Positions 34,501 to 44,102 of a DNA stretch of 64,000 nucleotides are shown here, in pieces. Under the pieces are notes generated by a model. That model had not been told where the DNA came from. It saw only the letters and a program-made list of their open reading frames with translations, and made no database searches. The DNA is taken from positions 34,269-98,268 of the forward strand of contig RYFE02000018.1 of assembly GCA_004138175.2 (NCBI GenBank), written 5' to 3'. This DNA comes from Chloroflexales bacterium ZM16-3 (GTDB lineage: Bacteria; Chloroflexota; Chloroflexia; Chloroflexales; Chloroflexaceae). The translations under genes and the position numbers were made by a program. Positions within the stretch are counted from its first letter, which is position 1, and each line of letters opens with the position of its first letter.

Positions 34501-37500
34501 GGACGATTACCTCTGACCCGAACGGCGTGTTTGAGGTGCTGCTGCCTTCGACCACTACGATCAGCTGCCCGACGCCCACCGGCGTCTGCGCGAACCTCTA
34601 CCGGATCGTGGGCAACGACCCAGGTATTCCGGGCCGACTGAACCCGAACTATAACCCGCAGCTGCGGACGATCTCGGCGACCTTCGAGATCTTCCCCGGC
34701 GATATTGAGCCGGCAGACCTGGCCCCGACCCAGATCGGCGTGAGCATCCAGGCCCCTGGCTCGCAGATCAGCTACCCGGTGAGCTGCCGTCTGGACAACA
34801 ACACCGCCACGGCCCAGCCGCAGCTCTTTGCGGTGGACAAGCCCTATGTCCACTTTGAGAACAGCGCCAACACCATCGGCGACCGCGTGCTGACGATCAA
34901 GGGCCAGGGCTTCGGCGACGCTGGCACCCTGACCTTCAGCCGCACCTACAACAACGCCCTCCAGGAGCGCACGCCGACGGTCACGAGCTGGACGAACAAC
35001 CAGATTGTGGTGACGCTGCCAGCATCTAACGGTATCTCGTCGAACAGCCAGTTGCTGCCCGGCCAGTGGCAGATGAGCATCAAGAACGGCACCAGCGGGA
35101 TGAGCCAGGTGAACGGCCTGACCATCCACGTGCTGCAGAACGGCGTCTACAACCCGACGGTGCTGGAGGTTGGCCCTGGCAAGTCTTACGCCACCATCCA
35201 GGCCGCGATCAACCGCACCGACCGCAACCTGCGGCTGCCCGGCGAGCCTGGCAACAACCAGGTGACCAGCAACCCGCTGATCGTGGTCTACCCCGGCGGC
35301 GTGCCTGACAGCACCAACCCGACCTACAACCCGCAGCTGGCCTACTTCGAGAACCTGCTGATCAGCCAGCCGCTGAGCCTGCAGGGCGTCGGCCCCGGCG
35401 GCGTCTACACCGATGCTGATGGCAACGCGATCAGCGTGGGCGGCACCACCACGGTGGACGGCTCGATCATCGACGGCGGAGCCTTCGTCGGCGACACCGC
35501 GATGTCGAACACCTGGCGCACGCGGGCGGCGCAGCTCTTCGCCACCGGCTGGCTGGGCAACCAGACCATCTACGAGGGTGCGGTGATCACGGCGGTGGCC
35601 CCGCGGACGAACACCTACACCTCGGGACACCCGCTCACCGTCGATGGATTCACCATCCAGGGCGGCAACCAGCAGGGCTTCCCCGGCAACATCGCCGAGA
35701 TCTACGGCCTGCCCAACGGGGCTGCGGCCAATGTGGAGACCCAGGGCGGCGGCATCTACGCCAACTCCTACGTGGACTACCTGGGTGTGACGAACAACAT
35801 CTTCCAGGCGAATGGCGGAGCCTACGGCGGCGCGATCCGCATCAGCTCGCCGAACCTGCCTGGCCTGGCGAATAATGGTCGCACCAACAACGCGTCGATC
35901 CTGCACAACCGGATCATCGCCAATGGTGGCACCAACCTGGCCGGCGCGGTCGGCCTCTTCTCGGGCTCGAACAACTACGATGTCGGCTACAACGACATCT
36001 GTGGCAACTTCTCGGCCGAGTACGGCGGCGCGATTGGCCACTACGGCCTGAGCAACGGCGGCAAGATCCACGACAACCGGATCTACTTCAACCGCTCGTA
36101 TGACGAGGGCGGCGCAGTGATGATCGCTGGCGAGCTGCCCACCGACCCGGCGGCGAACTACGGCACGACGAATGGTGCCAAGGGCGCGGGCAGCGTCGAC
36201 ATCTACAACAACCTCATCCAGGGCAACCTGTCGAACGACGACGGCGGCGGCATCCGCTTCCTGATGGCCGGCACCTACACCTACAACGTCTACAACAACA
36301 TGATCGTCAACAACATCGCCACCCACGAGGGTGCCGGTGTGGCCATCGACGACGCGCCGAACGTCCGCTTCTACAACAACACGGTGATGAAGAACATCAC
36401 CACGGCCACGGCGGTGACGAGCGACGGAACCCCGGCAGCGGCCGGCCTGTCGACCGGTATGAACAGTGACCAGCTCCAGGCGATTCTGCCTAGCAACGCC
36501 TCGGCCTTCGGCGACCCGCTGCTGTTCAACAACATCTTCGCCGACAACCGGGCCGGCGCCTTCAACGGTAGCGACCTGACCGGCATCGGCGCGGCCAACG
36601 ACCCGAGCGCGATCAACCTGTGGGACATCGGCGTGATGGGCGGCAACGGCGGCGAGCTGCTGAGCCCGACCAACTCGGTGCTTGACAGCGCCAGCGCCAG
36701 CCGCTACGTCGATAGCAGCACGAACAAGCTGGTCAGCAGCTTCAATGTCTCGCGGACGCTGGCCCTGAAGGCCCTGGTGGTTGACCCGACCTACGACGTG
36801 AGCCTGCTCGTGCTGCCCTGGCGGGTAATGCCCGGCGCGGGCACAGGCCAGACCCTGGTAGCGGTGGATCTGCCGCCGAACCTGCTGGGCAACTACCACC
36901 TGGCCGACGGCTCGCCGGCGGTGGACGAGGGCGCTGATTACAAGTGTGTGAACGGCACGACGACCTGTAACACCAATATCAACAATCGTTCCACCGCGCC
37001 GACGACCGATATTGATGGCGATACACGGAGCAACGTCGACATCGGTGCCGACGAGTTGGTCGGCGGGACGGGCGGCGGCGGCGGCGGCGGTGGCGGCACC
37101 CCAGCCTTCCCGGCTAACGCTACTCCGCTCGACGACTTCAACCGCAACAACAGCAATAACCTGGGCAACAGCTGGATCGGCAACAGCAACAGCTTCCGCA
37201 TCCGGAGCAGTGAGCTACAGAACCGAAGCAACGATGTGATCTTCTGGAACAGCTCATTCGGGGCGAGCCAGGAGGCATACTTCACCTTCACCACGGTCGG
37301 CAGTACCAACAACGTCACCAACCGTAGCCTGGTGCTGAAGGCGACCGGGCTGAGCAACGGCGGCTCCATCCAGACCTCCACCTCGCTGGTCGAGGTGCGC
37401 TACAACCCAGCCGCCAGCACCGTGACCGTCCTGACTAAGTCGGCGAACAGCAACTCCTACACGACGAGGGGCACGATCACCGGCGTCAGCTTTGCCACCA

Positions 37501-37685
37501 ACGACACCTTCGGCGCGCAGGTCTCTAGCGCCGGCGTCGTGACCGTCTTCAAGAACGGCACGCAGGTGGGCAACAGCGTTACCTCGGCTGCTGCCGCTGG
37601 CAACGGTGGCCTGATCGGTGTCTGGTTCGCTCAGAGCAACGGCACTCGCCCAGTGATTGACAACTTCGGCGGCGGGAACTACTAG
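31581..37685 (+). CDS. Giant secreted multidomain protein with parallel beta-helix
   Basis: A 2034-residue exported protein. Residues 1-36 are a Sec signal ending AQAA. Beta-sandwich domains of the SdrD/CNA-B or carboxypeptidase-regulatory type follow (for example LSGRVCTDLNYDGVCQDNEPGID near residue 520, and GIVGTVSYDTTRNE), then an IPT/TIG-like domain (about 1083-1190), then a right-handed beta-helix region (about 1195-1770) opening VGPGKSYATIQAAINR with many N-N-x-I turns (ILHNRIIANGG, DIYNNLIQGN, FYNNTVMKN). DIDGDTRSNVDIGADE closes it. A Gly9 linker leads to a C-terminal lectin-like beta domain (about 1845-2034). No copper or enzyme motif is seen. It heads the oxidase operon and is likely a surface or matrix scaffold. 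Confidence 0.8.
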   Translation: MTAPRTKQLRLLSLLLMLAMAVAALPTLGSPPVAQAAAPNVLHWNGNDPSNGSNFVVVGIDPKHPGVETPIEPFSFLIVEDNVGNNTQLREDGCDRSNLAYPDGCDWTSIKTQTGYAPIVTQGVTADFDGSVNGLFAGGINLPDGNYMISVTANGYKIDGTWFTIPLQEGEVVKVQMNTYDLPTATLRAVVFNDNRSTNGQPDLPAEMGITGTPGAAGEPGEQPGLAGFRVTVNDTLGEVTNDVFGNPICTIYERDDNGDVVYRDENGAIVADHADGSPSFANAINQPVDIAHQQLNGCLYSSDGTAPDLGDPANSPLLSGQVAIPNMGPNRYTMLSTPPDGETWIQTATLEGNHDWDVWVQEGSTGYDTEFAIAGEPFPWVPFGFVKPTANPELGLNPAAAGGIRGSVAAVTVYTPGVGGIPYSGSIWAGLSGAKYDKPIENPWIAISDLNNGDQTLWVGQGDANGNFYVPHVPDGTYQISWWDFDQLYLLDWQQVDVKNGQITDVGQLHLTAWYAHLSGRVCTDLNYDGVCQDNEPGIDAFPLAVKRRTNSLIDRGSMGAVTDSLGNYTMDSVYPLTAWIVIEAYSDTYYTTGVTFWADNSPLTDPNDPTSPPVKSHIEGAGVDVNFLSIIGQNGYLDWAVQRYNALPFAKNDPNGNEIPHNGGIVGTVSYDTTRNELNPREVAVENWQVGIPGLTVNLYKPQTCTLADNLPNGETCVPNPNGAGRYVADANGAIKKSTLLATTETESWVRPQDCVARGPDGTPLDPTFFKALPVTDGTGRDCLEGPMIGTQFGSEYAAVDGNWGFTEDSNGNPLLPGDYLVEVVNPDDAYGRKQYQVTREEDINVFSGDSYAPQVALPACAGDMHTVDVAGIGDDGDYAVDNPDFVAMGGSPFEGQQKPLCDTKLVTLGNGRSVAPSFTFFTPVPLPGRWFGYIVDDLNLSSNPQDLLFGEKAGVANSPIGIYDYANRLVRTITSDPNGVFEVLLPSTTTISCPTPTGVCANLYRIVGNDPGIPGRLNPNYNPQLRTISATFEIFPGDIEPADLAPTQIGVSIQAPGSQISYPVSCRLDNNTATAQPQLFAVDKPYVHFENSANTIGDRVLTIKGQGFGDAGTLTFSRTYNNALQERTPTVTSWTNNQIVVTLPASNGISSNSQLLPGQWQMSIKNGTSGMSQVNGLTIHVLQNGVYNPTVLEVGPGKSYATIQAAINRTDRNLRLPGEPGNNQVTSNPLIVVYPGGVPDSTNPTYNPQLAYFENLLISQPLSLQGVGPGGVYTDADGNAISVGGTTTVDGSIIDGGAFVGDTAMSNTWRTRAAQLFATGWLGNQTIYEGAVITAVAPRTNTYTSGHPLTVDGFTIQGGNQQGFPGNIAEIYGLPNGAAANVETQGGGIYANSYVDYLGVTNNIFQANGGAYGGAIRISSPNLPGLANNGRTNNASILHNRIIANGGTNLAGAVGLFSGSNNYDVGYNDICGNFSAEYGGAIGHYGLSNGGKIHDNRIYFNRSYDEGGAVMIAGELPTDPAANYGTTNGAKGAGSVDIYNNLIQGNLSNDDGGGIRFLMAGTYTYNVYNNMIVNNIATHEGAGVAIDDAPNVRFYNNTVMKNITTATAVTSDGTPAAAGLSTGMNSDQLQAILPSNASAFGDPLLFNNIFADNRAGAFNGSDLTGIGAANDPSAINLWDIGVMGGNGGELLSPTNSVLDSASASRYVDSSTNKLVSSFNVSRTLALKALVVDPTYDVSLLVLPWRVMPGAGTGQTLVAVDLPPNLLGNYHLADGSPAVDEGADYKCVNGTTTCNTNINNRSTAPTTDIDGDTRSNVDIGADELVGGTGGGGGGGGGTPAFPANATPLDDFNRNNSNNLGNSWIGNSNSFRIRSSELQNRSNDVIFWNSSFGASQEAYFTFTTVGSTNNVTNRSLVLKATGLSNGGSIQTSTSLVEVRYNPAASTVTVLTKSANSNSYTTRGTITGVSFATNDTFGAQVSSAGVVTVFKNGTQVGNSVTSAAAAGNGGLIGVWFAQSNGTRPVIDNFGGGNY

Positions 37686-37743
37686 ACCTTTACCCGTGGG
37701 GGCGCGGTTCGCGCCGCGCTCCCACGCTCTGATAGGAGATCTT

Positions 37744-39087
37744 ATGAGCAAGCGACTCTCGCGCCGGGGCTTCCTCAAGCTCGGTCTGGGCGCAGCAGCC
37801 GGAGCTGCCGGGGCGCAGCTGTTCCTCAGCAGCCGGGCGGGCAGCCTCAGCCCGGTGGCCCAGGCGGCCCAGGGGACGATTATTCCCAAGTACTACCTGG
37901 CCGGCACCGATGGCTGGGCCAGCCTGCCCGGCGTCGGCAACACGCATTTCTACCCCGACACATGGGCACCTACGGGCAAGACGAGCTATATGTTCGGCTT
38001 CGCCGACGTGTCGGCCTACAAGACCGTGAACCCGCCCGTCTCGGCCGATGTGCTGGGCTTCAAGCAGAAGGCGCAGTCCTGCGCGCCCATGATGTACTTC
38101 GATGAGGTTGACCCGAACGACCCCAACAAGCAGCCCTACGTGGTGCGCCTGACCAACCTCGGCCTGGCGATGCGCCCCGACCTGGTGGACTCGCACACGG
38201 TTCACTGGCACGGCTTCCGCAACGTCATCCCGATGTTCGACGGCGAGCCCGGCTCCTCGATGGCTGTGCCGATCGGGCGCGTCTTCGACTATGCCTACTA
38301 CCCCTACGAGTGTGGCACCTATATGTACCACTGCCACTTCGAGGATACCGAGCATGTCCACATGGGCATGGTCGGGCCGGTGGTGGTGCGGCCCAAGCAG
38401 AATGGCACATCGAAGACCTATGGCGGGAGGACGTTTACCAAGTTCGCCTACAACGATGGCGACGGCAGCACCGGCTACGACCGTGAGTATGTGATGTTCC
38501 TGAGCGAGGTGTGGAACGAGTCGCACTGGGACGACGCCCACATCCAGCTGCCGGACTGGACCGACTACAAGGCCGACTTCTACCTGATCAATGGCCGGGT
38601 CTACCCGGACACGATCAAGGAGAACGGCGAGGCTGTGGGCGCGCCGACCAATGGCGTCCCCGGCGACTTGGGCGACCAGCCCTACAGCGCGCTGGCGAAG
38701 TGCAAACCGGGCGAGCGGGTGCTGCTGCGCTTTGTCAACCTGGGCTTCACCAAGGCGTCGATGACCTTGGCCGGCATCAGGATGCGCGTGGTGGGCATGG
38801 ACGCCGTACAGCTGAAGGGCAAGAGCAACGTGGACGGCTCGTACGAGACGAACACCATCCAGATTGGCCCTGGCGAGAGCGTGGACGCGATCTTCACCGC
38901 GCCGGCCCACAGCGGCGGCAGCGGCTACGACTCCTACATGCTCTACAACCGCAACATCCCCGGCATCAGCAACAACGGCAATGCCGGGCTCGGTGGCCAG
39001 ATGACAGAGGTGCGCGTCTACCCGGCGAACTCGAACGCCATCTCGGCTACGCAGGTCGGCCCGAACGACCTCGCCTACCTCGCGTAA
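37744..39087 (+). CDS. Multicopper-oxidase-like protein A (Tat-exported; domain-1 copper sites only)
   Basis: A 447-residue protein with Tat signal SRRGFLKLG, starting at ATG 37744 after AGGAGA. Cupredoxin domain 1 keeps HTVHWHG (His151-His156) and GTYMYHCHFEDTEHVHMGM (His196, Cys197, His198, His204, His206), that is, two of the four HxH pairs of a trinuclear centre plus type 1 ligands. The second cupredoxin domain (LLRFVNLGFTKASMTLAGIRMRV) has lost the HPxHxHG motif and there is no C-terminal HCH. Alone it cannot build a full laccase-type trinuclear site; protein B, 13 bases downstream, has the missing half. A homotrimer relying on other ligands is the alternative. Confidence 0.82.
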   Translation: MSKRLSRRGFLKLGLGAAAGAAGAQLFLSSRAGSLSPVAQAAQGTIIPKYYLAGTDGWASLPGVGNTHFYPDTWAPTGKTSYMFGFADVSAYKTVNPPVSADVLGFKQKAQSCAPMMYFDEVDPNDPNKQPYVVRLTNLGLAMRPDLVDSHTVHWHGFRNVIPMFDGEPGSSMAVPIGRVFDYAYYPYECGTYMYHCHFEDTEHVHMGMVGPVVVRPKQNGTSKTYGGRTFTKFAYNDGDGSTGYDREYVMFLSEVWNESHWDDAHIQLPDWTDYKADFYLINGRVYPDTIKENGEAVGAPTNGVPGDLGDQPYSALAKCKPGERVLLRFVNLGFTKASMTLAGIRMRVVGMDAVQLKGKSNVDGSYETNTIQIGPGESVDAIFTAPAHSGGSGYDSYMLYNRNIPGISNNGNAGLGGQMTEVRVYPANSNAISATQVGPNDLAYLA

Positions 39088-39100
39088 AGGGAGTACTGAT

Positions 39101-40534
39101 ATGAAGCGACGACTGCTCCCCGCCATCCTGGCGGCCCTAGCGATACTGCTGGTCTCGGGCACGCAGCGCGGCACCGCGCTGGCCCAGGCTCTGCCCACCG
39201 ATCCGCGCAACGGCGTGATCTGCGAGACCAGCACGGACGGCCACTTCGACCTGACGGCGACGATTGGCTACGCCCTGATGTCCGACGGCAACGCCATCCA
39301 CATGTGGGGCTACGCCCTCGGCGAGCACAGCGACGTGAGCGTTGCGGCTGAGCACTATCAGTACCCAGGCCCGATCCTCTGTGTGAACCAGGGCGACACG
39401 CTGAGCATCACCCTGCACAACCTGCTGCCCGAGGATACTTCGCTGATCTTCCCCGGCCAGGACAATGTGCAGGCCGGGAATGCCCTCTCGCAGCCGCAGT
39501 TTAGCGCCGGCACGCTGACCTCGCTGGCCCCGGTGGCGCAGGCGGCCGCTATCGTCAGCGGCAACGTGGTGTCGGGCAGCACGATGACCTACAGCTTTGT
39601 GGCCAGCCAGCCCGGCACCTACATGTACGAGAGCGGCACCAACGCCGGCGTGCAGGTGCAGATGGGTATGTTCGGCACGATCATCGTGCGCCCGACGGTC
39701 GACGCCAATGGGAACGACTTCTCCTACCACTATAACTACCACGATGGCAACCGCGCGGCGAACGAGGGCCAGGTGGCCTATGCCTATGCTCGCCCCGACA
39801 GCGCCTACAACCCGGCCCACGAGCATGTGGAGATCCTCTCGGAGATCGACCCGTTCATGCACCAGGCATACGAGAGCGATTTTATCAGCTGGATGGGCAC
39901 GGGCGACTTCACCGCGCAGTTCGATATGCAGAACTACGTGGCGCGCTACTTCCTGATCAACGGGCGCACCTTCCCCGACACGATGGCCGACAACAACGCG
40001 GCCTGGCTGCCCAACCAGCCCTACAGCGCGCTGGTGCATATCTACCCCTACGATGCGGCCACCAACCCCAACCCTGCGCTGGTGCGCTATGTGGGCGCGG
40101 GCACCCAGGACTACCCCTTCCACCCGCACGGCAACGACTCGCTGGTGATCGGCCGCGACGGCCGGGCGCTGGTGAACGCGAGCGGCGCGGACTTGAGCAT
40201 GTATAAGTTTTCGATCCCCGTCGGCCCCGGCCAGACCTGGGACATCACCTTCGATTGGAAGGACGACAACAACTACAGCTCGTCCAACCCCATCCCGGTG
40301 ACGGTTCCGCAGACGGCGAACCTGACAGTTGGCCCCTACTGGAGCGGCAGCGCCTACCTGGGCAGCTCGGGCGCGCTACCCCCCGGCGGCGAGGGCTACA
40401 GCCAGTGTGGCGAGTACTACCACATCGCCCACAACCACGCGCTGCAGCAGATGACCAGCTGGGGCGGCATCACGCTTAGCGGCCAGGCCACCTACACCCG
40501 GATCGACCCGCCGCTGCCGAACAACTGTCCCTGA
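39101..40534 (+). CDS. Multicopper-oxidase-like protein B (domain-2 copper sites only)
   Basis: A 477-residue Sec-exported protein (signal about 1-29). It aligns with protein A, but domain 1 reads GTYMYESGTNAGVQVQMGM where A has the HCH motif, and SLIFPG where A has HWHG, so those ligands are gone. The C-terminal domain keeps YPFHPHGND (His341, His343) and YYHIAHNHALQQM (His441, His444, His446), corresponding to the HPxHxHG and HCH pairs; the type 1 cysteine position is Asn445. A and B together supply four HxH pairs and one type 1 site. Overlapping spacing (13 bases, SD AAGGGAG) implies coupled expression. Confidence 0.82.
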   Translation: MKRRLLPAILAALAILLVSGTQRGTALAQALPTDPRNGVICETSTDGHFDLTATIGYALMSDGNAIHMWGYALGEHSDVSVAAEHYQYPGPILCVNQGDTLSITLHNLLPEDTSLIFPGQDNVQAGNALSQPQFSAGTLTSLAPVAQAAAIVSGNVVSGSTMTYSFVASQPGTYMYESGTNAGVQVQMGMFGTIIVRPTVDANGNDFSYHYNYHDGNRAANEGQVAYAYARPDSAYNPAHEHVEILSEIDPFMHQAYESDFISWMGTGDFTAQFDMQNYVARYFLINGRTFPDTMADNNAAWLPNQPYSALVHIYPYDAATNPNPALVRYVGAGTQDYPFHPHGNDSLVIGRDGRALVNASGADLSMYKFSIPVGPGQTWDITFDWKDDNNYSSSNPIPVTVPQTANLTVGPYWSGSAYLGSSGALPPGGEGYSQCGEYYHIAHNHALQQMTSWGGITLSGQATYTRIDPPLPNNCP

Positions 40535-40615
40535 ACGTGGGAGGGCCAGGGAGAGTGAAACCCTCCCTGAGATCCACCCCCTTTCTGTCAGGAAATTACC
40601 TCATTGGAGAAGTAT

Positions 40616-43600
40616 ATGCGTCTCATCGCACGATATCTCACCGCCGCGATGCTGGCCGTGGCGATGCTGGCTCTGAGCCTCGGCTCAGGTGTGCGGCAGG
40701 CCGAGGCCGCCCCGGCGGCTAGGCTCACGGGCATGACCTTGAGCCCAACGACCGTCACGCTTACCTCTGGAGCATCGGGCTCCACCCTGGTGACGGTGAC
40801 GAAGAACAACCGGAACAATGGCTCGTCCGCGACGCTCAGTGTCAGCTGGGCTGGCGGCACTCCTGCCGGTGTCGGCACCTCGTTCTCAACGAGCCCGCTA
40901 ACCTGGGGCAACGGCAGCGGGGATCGCACCTCTACGCTGACGATCAACACATCCACGACGACGCCTGCCGGATCGTATACCTTCACGGTTCAGGCCCGGC
41001 GAAGCAACACCGATAGTGTTACGGCCACCGGCACCCTGGTGGTAGAATCGCCGGTGATCGTCCAGCAGCCCGGGGCGGTCAGCTTCGGCGCGGCACCGGC
41101 AGCGACCTACCTGGGCGGCAACTTCACCGTCTCGACGACGTCCAACTCGAACGGCGCGCTGACCTACAGCGCTGTGAGCGGCCCCTGTGCCCTGGTGAGC
41201 GGGGCGACCTTCAGCACCAGCGGTGCCGGCGACTGCACGGTGCAGGCTGACACCGCCGCCACGACGGCCTACACCGCCGCCACGGCCCAGCAGGTCGTCA
41301 GCATTGCCCAGGCGAGCCAGACGATCAGCTTCGCCACGCTGGCGAACAAGCCTCTCGGCAGCGCGCCCTTCGCCGTCTCGGCGACGGCCACCTCGGGCCT
41401 GGCGGTGACCTTTACCGCCGACCCTCCCACCGTCTGCACGATCAGCGGCGACACGCTGGCCCTGGTTGATGTCGGCACCTGCTCGCTCACCGCCGATCAG
41501 GCTGGCGACGCCAACTATAGCGCGGCCACCACAGCCACCGCAGCTTTCGATGTCGTCGCGGCCCTGACCGTCGGCTGCCCGCTGAACGGCAACACCCGCA
41601 CCTGCAACCTGTGGGCGAAGAGCGGCACGATCAGCCTGCCCGGCACCAGCCACCCCATCCGGGTCTGGAGCTACACCGATGACGCTAACGCAGCCCCCGG
41701 CGCGATCGGCCCGACCCTGGAGGCGAACGTCGGCGAGGATCTTGCGATCAACTTGTCCAATACGCTGGGCGTCACCACCTCGCTCCAGATCGTCGGCTTG
41801 GCAGGCAAGACCGACATGATGGGCGTGCCCAGCGGCGGCCAGCAGACCTACACCTTCAGCAACCTACCGGCCGGCACTTACCTCTACCAGGCCGGCATCA
41901 CCACCGACAGCGGCCCGCGCCAGATCGCCATGGGCATGGTCGGCGCTCTGGTGGTTCACGAGGCGGGCAACACCGCCTACGGCCACAGCTACACCGATGA
42001 GGCGGTGCTGGTCTACAGCGAGATCGACCCAGCCTTCAACGGCCAGAACGACGGCGACTCGGCCAGCTTCGTGCTCCAGCACTTCAACCCGGCCTACCTG
42101 CTGATCAACGGCAAGGTCTACCCGAGCACGGACGGGATCAGCGTGCAGCCCCAGAATAGTAATGGGAGCACGCTGCTGCTGCGCCAGGTGAACGCGGGCA
42201 TCCGCTTCCATACGCTGGGTGTGCTGGGCCTGCGCCAGACGGTGATCGCCGACGATGCCGGCCCCCTGCCGATCTCCTCGTCGCTCTTCGCCAAGACCTT
42301 GGGCGCTGGCCAGACGATGGATAGCCTGGTGACGGTGCCGGGTAATGTGCCCTCAGGCACCACCTACGCCCTCTACGAGACCGGCATGCCCGGCTATGGC
42401 CCGGCCGCCGGGAATGGCATGGGCGGCCTGCTCACCTTCATCACCACGGGCGTTGCTAGCGGCGACGTCGTCGGCCCGGCGATGACGGTATCGCTGACCC
42501 CGCCGACCACCGATGGCACCACGGACATTGTGCTTGATGTGACCGCCGACGACACGAACACCGGCGGCAGCGCCATCACCGCACTCTCCTACAGCATCGA
42601 CGGCGGTGCTGCGGTGGACCTGCTCCCGGCGGGCACGAACGTCAGCGAGCACCCGGTCGTGACTCTCCTGGGTGGCGACTTGGCCGCCCTGGGTGTTGGC
42701 ACGCATACGGTGACGGCGACGGCCACTGACGCGGCCACTAACACCACGACCGTCAGCGCTACCTTCACTGTGACCTCGTCTGCCCCGCTGACCGATGAGA
42801 CGGCACCGGCGGTGAGCAATGCGGCTGTCAGCCCGGCCCTGAGCAATGGCAGCGGCCTGCTGGCCCTGAGCGCGATGGCCACAGATAACGTGGGCGTCAC
42901 GGGCTGGTCCTACACGATCGGCAGCACGACGACGGCCTTCATGGTGCCCTCGGGCACTTCGGTGGCGCTGAACGCCGACATCGACGTGTCGGGCCTGGCC
43001 GACGGCATCTACACGGTGGACGTGCAGGCCAGCGACGCTGCGGGCAACTTCAGCGGCACCAGCACGACCTTCACCATCGACAGCACCGCTCCCACGGTGA
43101 CGGGCAGCACGACCCCGGCCGCCGTGGCCCCGGGCGCGGCGGTCTCCCTGAGCGTTAGCTTCAGCGACACGCGCAGCGCGATTGTCTCGGCCAGCTACAC
43201 CTACACGATCATCGTGAATAACGTACCCACCGTCGTCACTGCGGCGCTCAACGCCCAGGACGGCGCGTTCAACAGCTCGTCTGAGAGTGCCGTGGCGGCG
43301 CTCAGCACAACCGGGCTGGGCGAGGGCACCTACACCATCGCGGTGAGCGCCACCGATGCGGCGGGTAACACCAGCACGACGGACATCCCGTTCACCATCG
43401 CCGACAGCCTCTTCGCCAACGGCTTCGAGACGGGCGCCACGAACAGCACCTGGGGCTGGTCCTCGAAGAGCACCACGACCTCTTCGCGGCTACAGGTGAA
43501 CTCGACGGCGGCGATGGCCGGGACGAGCCGCGGCCTGCAGGCCGCCTTCGGCACCGGCAACAGCGCCAACAACTACGTACAGCAGAACCTGGTCGCGACA

Positions 43601-44041
43601 GAGAGCCAGCTGCACGTGCGCTTCTACCTCGACCCGAACAGCCAGAACTTCGGCACCGGCTCGAAGACCATCTTCAAGGCGATGGGCGACGTGAACGGCG
43701 TGCAGACCAATGCCTTCCGCCTCGATCTGCGGCGGACGGGCACGAACACCTACCAGGTGCGCGCGGCGGTGGCGCGGGCCAACGGCACATCGACCACGCG
43801 CTGGCAGTCGATCACGAACGGCTCGAACTACATTGAGCTGGCCTGGCAGCAGGGCGCGAGCACGCAGTTCACGCTCTACGTCAACGGCACCTCGGTGTCG
43901 CTGAACAACCTGCTCACCAGCGCCTACTCGGTAAACACGCTGCGGCTCGGCCCGCAGACCAGCGGCACATCCAACACCAACATCTACCTGGATGAGTTCA
44001 AGACCACGCGTGGCACGATGATCGGGGCTGGCGCGAACTAG
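40616..44041 (+). CDS. Secreted Ig-like/degenerate multicopper-oxidase protein C
   Basis: A 1141-residue exported protein starting at ATG 40616 after GGAGAAG. Order: signal peptide; Ser/Thr-rich beta domain (about 30-140); two Ig-like repeats (PVIVQQPGAVSFGAAPA..., QTISFATLANKPLG...); a multicopper-oxidase-like block at about 325-615 that aligns with A and B but has lost all ligands (GTYLYQAGITTDSG for HCH, TSLQIVGLAG for HWHG, RFHTLGV for HPxHxHG); three Big/HYR-type domains (DNVGVTGWSYTIGS, DAAGN motifs); and a C-terminal lectin-like domain. A structural, non-catalytic partner of A and B that ties them to the cell surface is the natural reading. Confidence 0.78.
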   Translation: MRLIARYLTAAMLAVAMLALSLGSGVRQAEAAPAARLTGMTLSPTTVTLTSGASGSTLVTVTKNNRNNGSSATLSVSWAGGTPAGVGTSFSTSPLTWGNGSGDRTSTLTINTSTTTPAGSYTFTVQARRSNTDSVTATGTLVVESPVIVQQPGAVSFGAAPAATYLGGNFTVSTTSNSNGALTYSAVSGPCALVSGATFSTSGAGDCTVQADTAATTAYTAATAQQVVSIAQASQTISFATLANKPLGSAPFAVSATATSGLAVTFTADPPTVCTISGDTLALVDVGTCSLTADQAGDANYSAATTATAAFDVVAALTVGCPLNGNTRTCNLWAKSGTISLPGTSHPIRVWSYTDDANAAPGAIGPTLEANVGEDLAINLSNTLGVTTSLQIVGLAGKTDMMGVPSGGQQTYTFSNLPAGTYLYQAGITTDSGPRQIAMGMVGALVVHEAGNTAYGHSYTDEAVLVYSEIDPAFNGQNDGDSASFVLQHFNPAYLLINGKVYPSTDGISVQPQNSNGSTLLLRQVNAGIRFHTLGVLGLRQTVIADDAGPLPISSSLFAKTLGAGQTMDSLVTVPGNVPSGTTYALYETGMPGYGPAAGNGMGGLLTFITTGVASGDVVGPAMTVSLTPPTTDGTTDIVLDVTADDTNTGGSAITALSYSIDGGAAVDLLPAGTNVSEHPVVTLLGGDLAALGVGTHTVTATATDAATNTTTVSATFTVTSSAPLTDETAPAVSNAAVSPALSNGSGLLALSAMATDNVGVTGWSYTIGSTTTAFMVPSGTSVALNADIDVSGLADGIYTVDVQASDAAGNFSGTSTTFTIDSTAPTVTGSTTPAAVAPGAAVSLSVSFSDTRSAIVSASYTYTIIVNNVPTVVTAALNAQDGAFNSSSESAVAALSTTGLGEGTYTIAVSATDAAGNTSTTDIPFTIADSLFANGFETGATNSTWGWSSKSTTTSSRLQVNSTAAMAGTSRGLQAAFGTGNSANNYVQQNLVATESQLHVRFYLDPNSQNFGTGSKTIFKAMGDVNGVQTNAFRLDLRRTGTNTYQVRAAVARANGTSTTRWQSITNGSNYIELAWQQGASTQFTLYVNGTSVSLNNLLTSAYSVNTLRLGPQTSGTSNTNIYLDEFKTTRGTMIGAGAN

Positions 44042-44050
44042 CACAGACTC

Positions 44051-44078
44051 GTAGGGGCGCGTCGCGACGCGCCCCTAC
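44051..44078. repeat. GTAGGGGCG palindrome, copy 1
   Basis: GTAGGGGCGCGTCG followed by its exact complement, a perfect 28-base palindrome between genes of the oxidase operon. Other copies are at 47017-47044 and 50122-50149. Confidence 0.85.
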
Positions 44079-44102
44079 GAACCAACTGGAGAACCCTTAA
44101 TT

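Noticed and set aside
33936..36899. 987-codon minus-strand ORF opposite the giant secreted protein
   Set aside because: Val/Arg/His-rich antisense shadow without domain or start signal.
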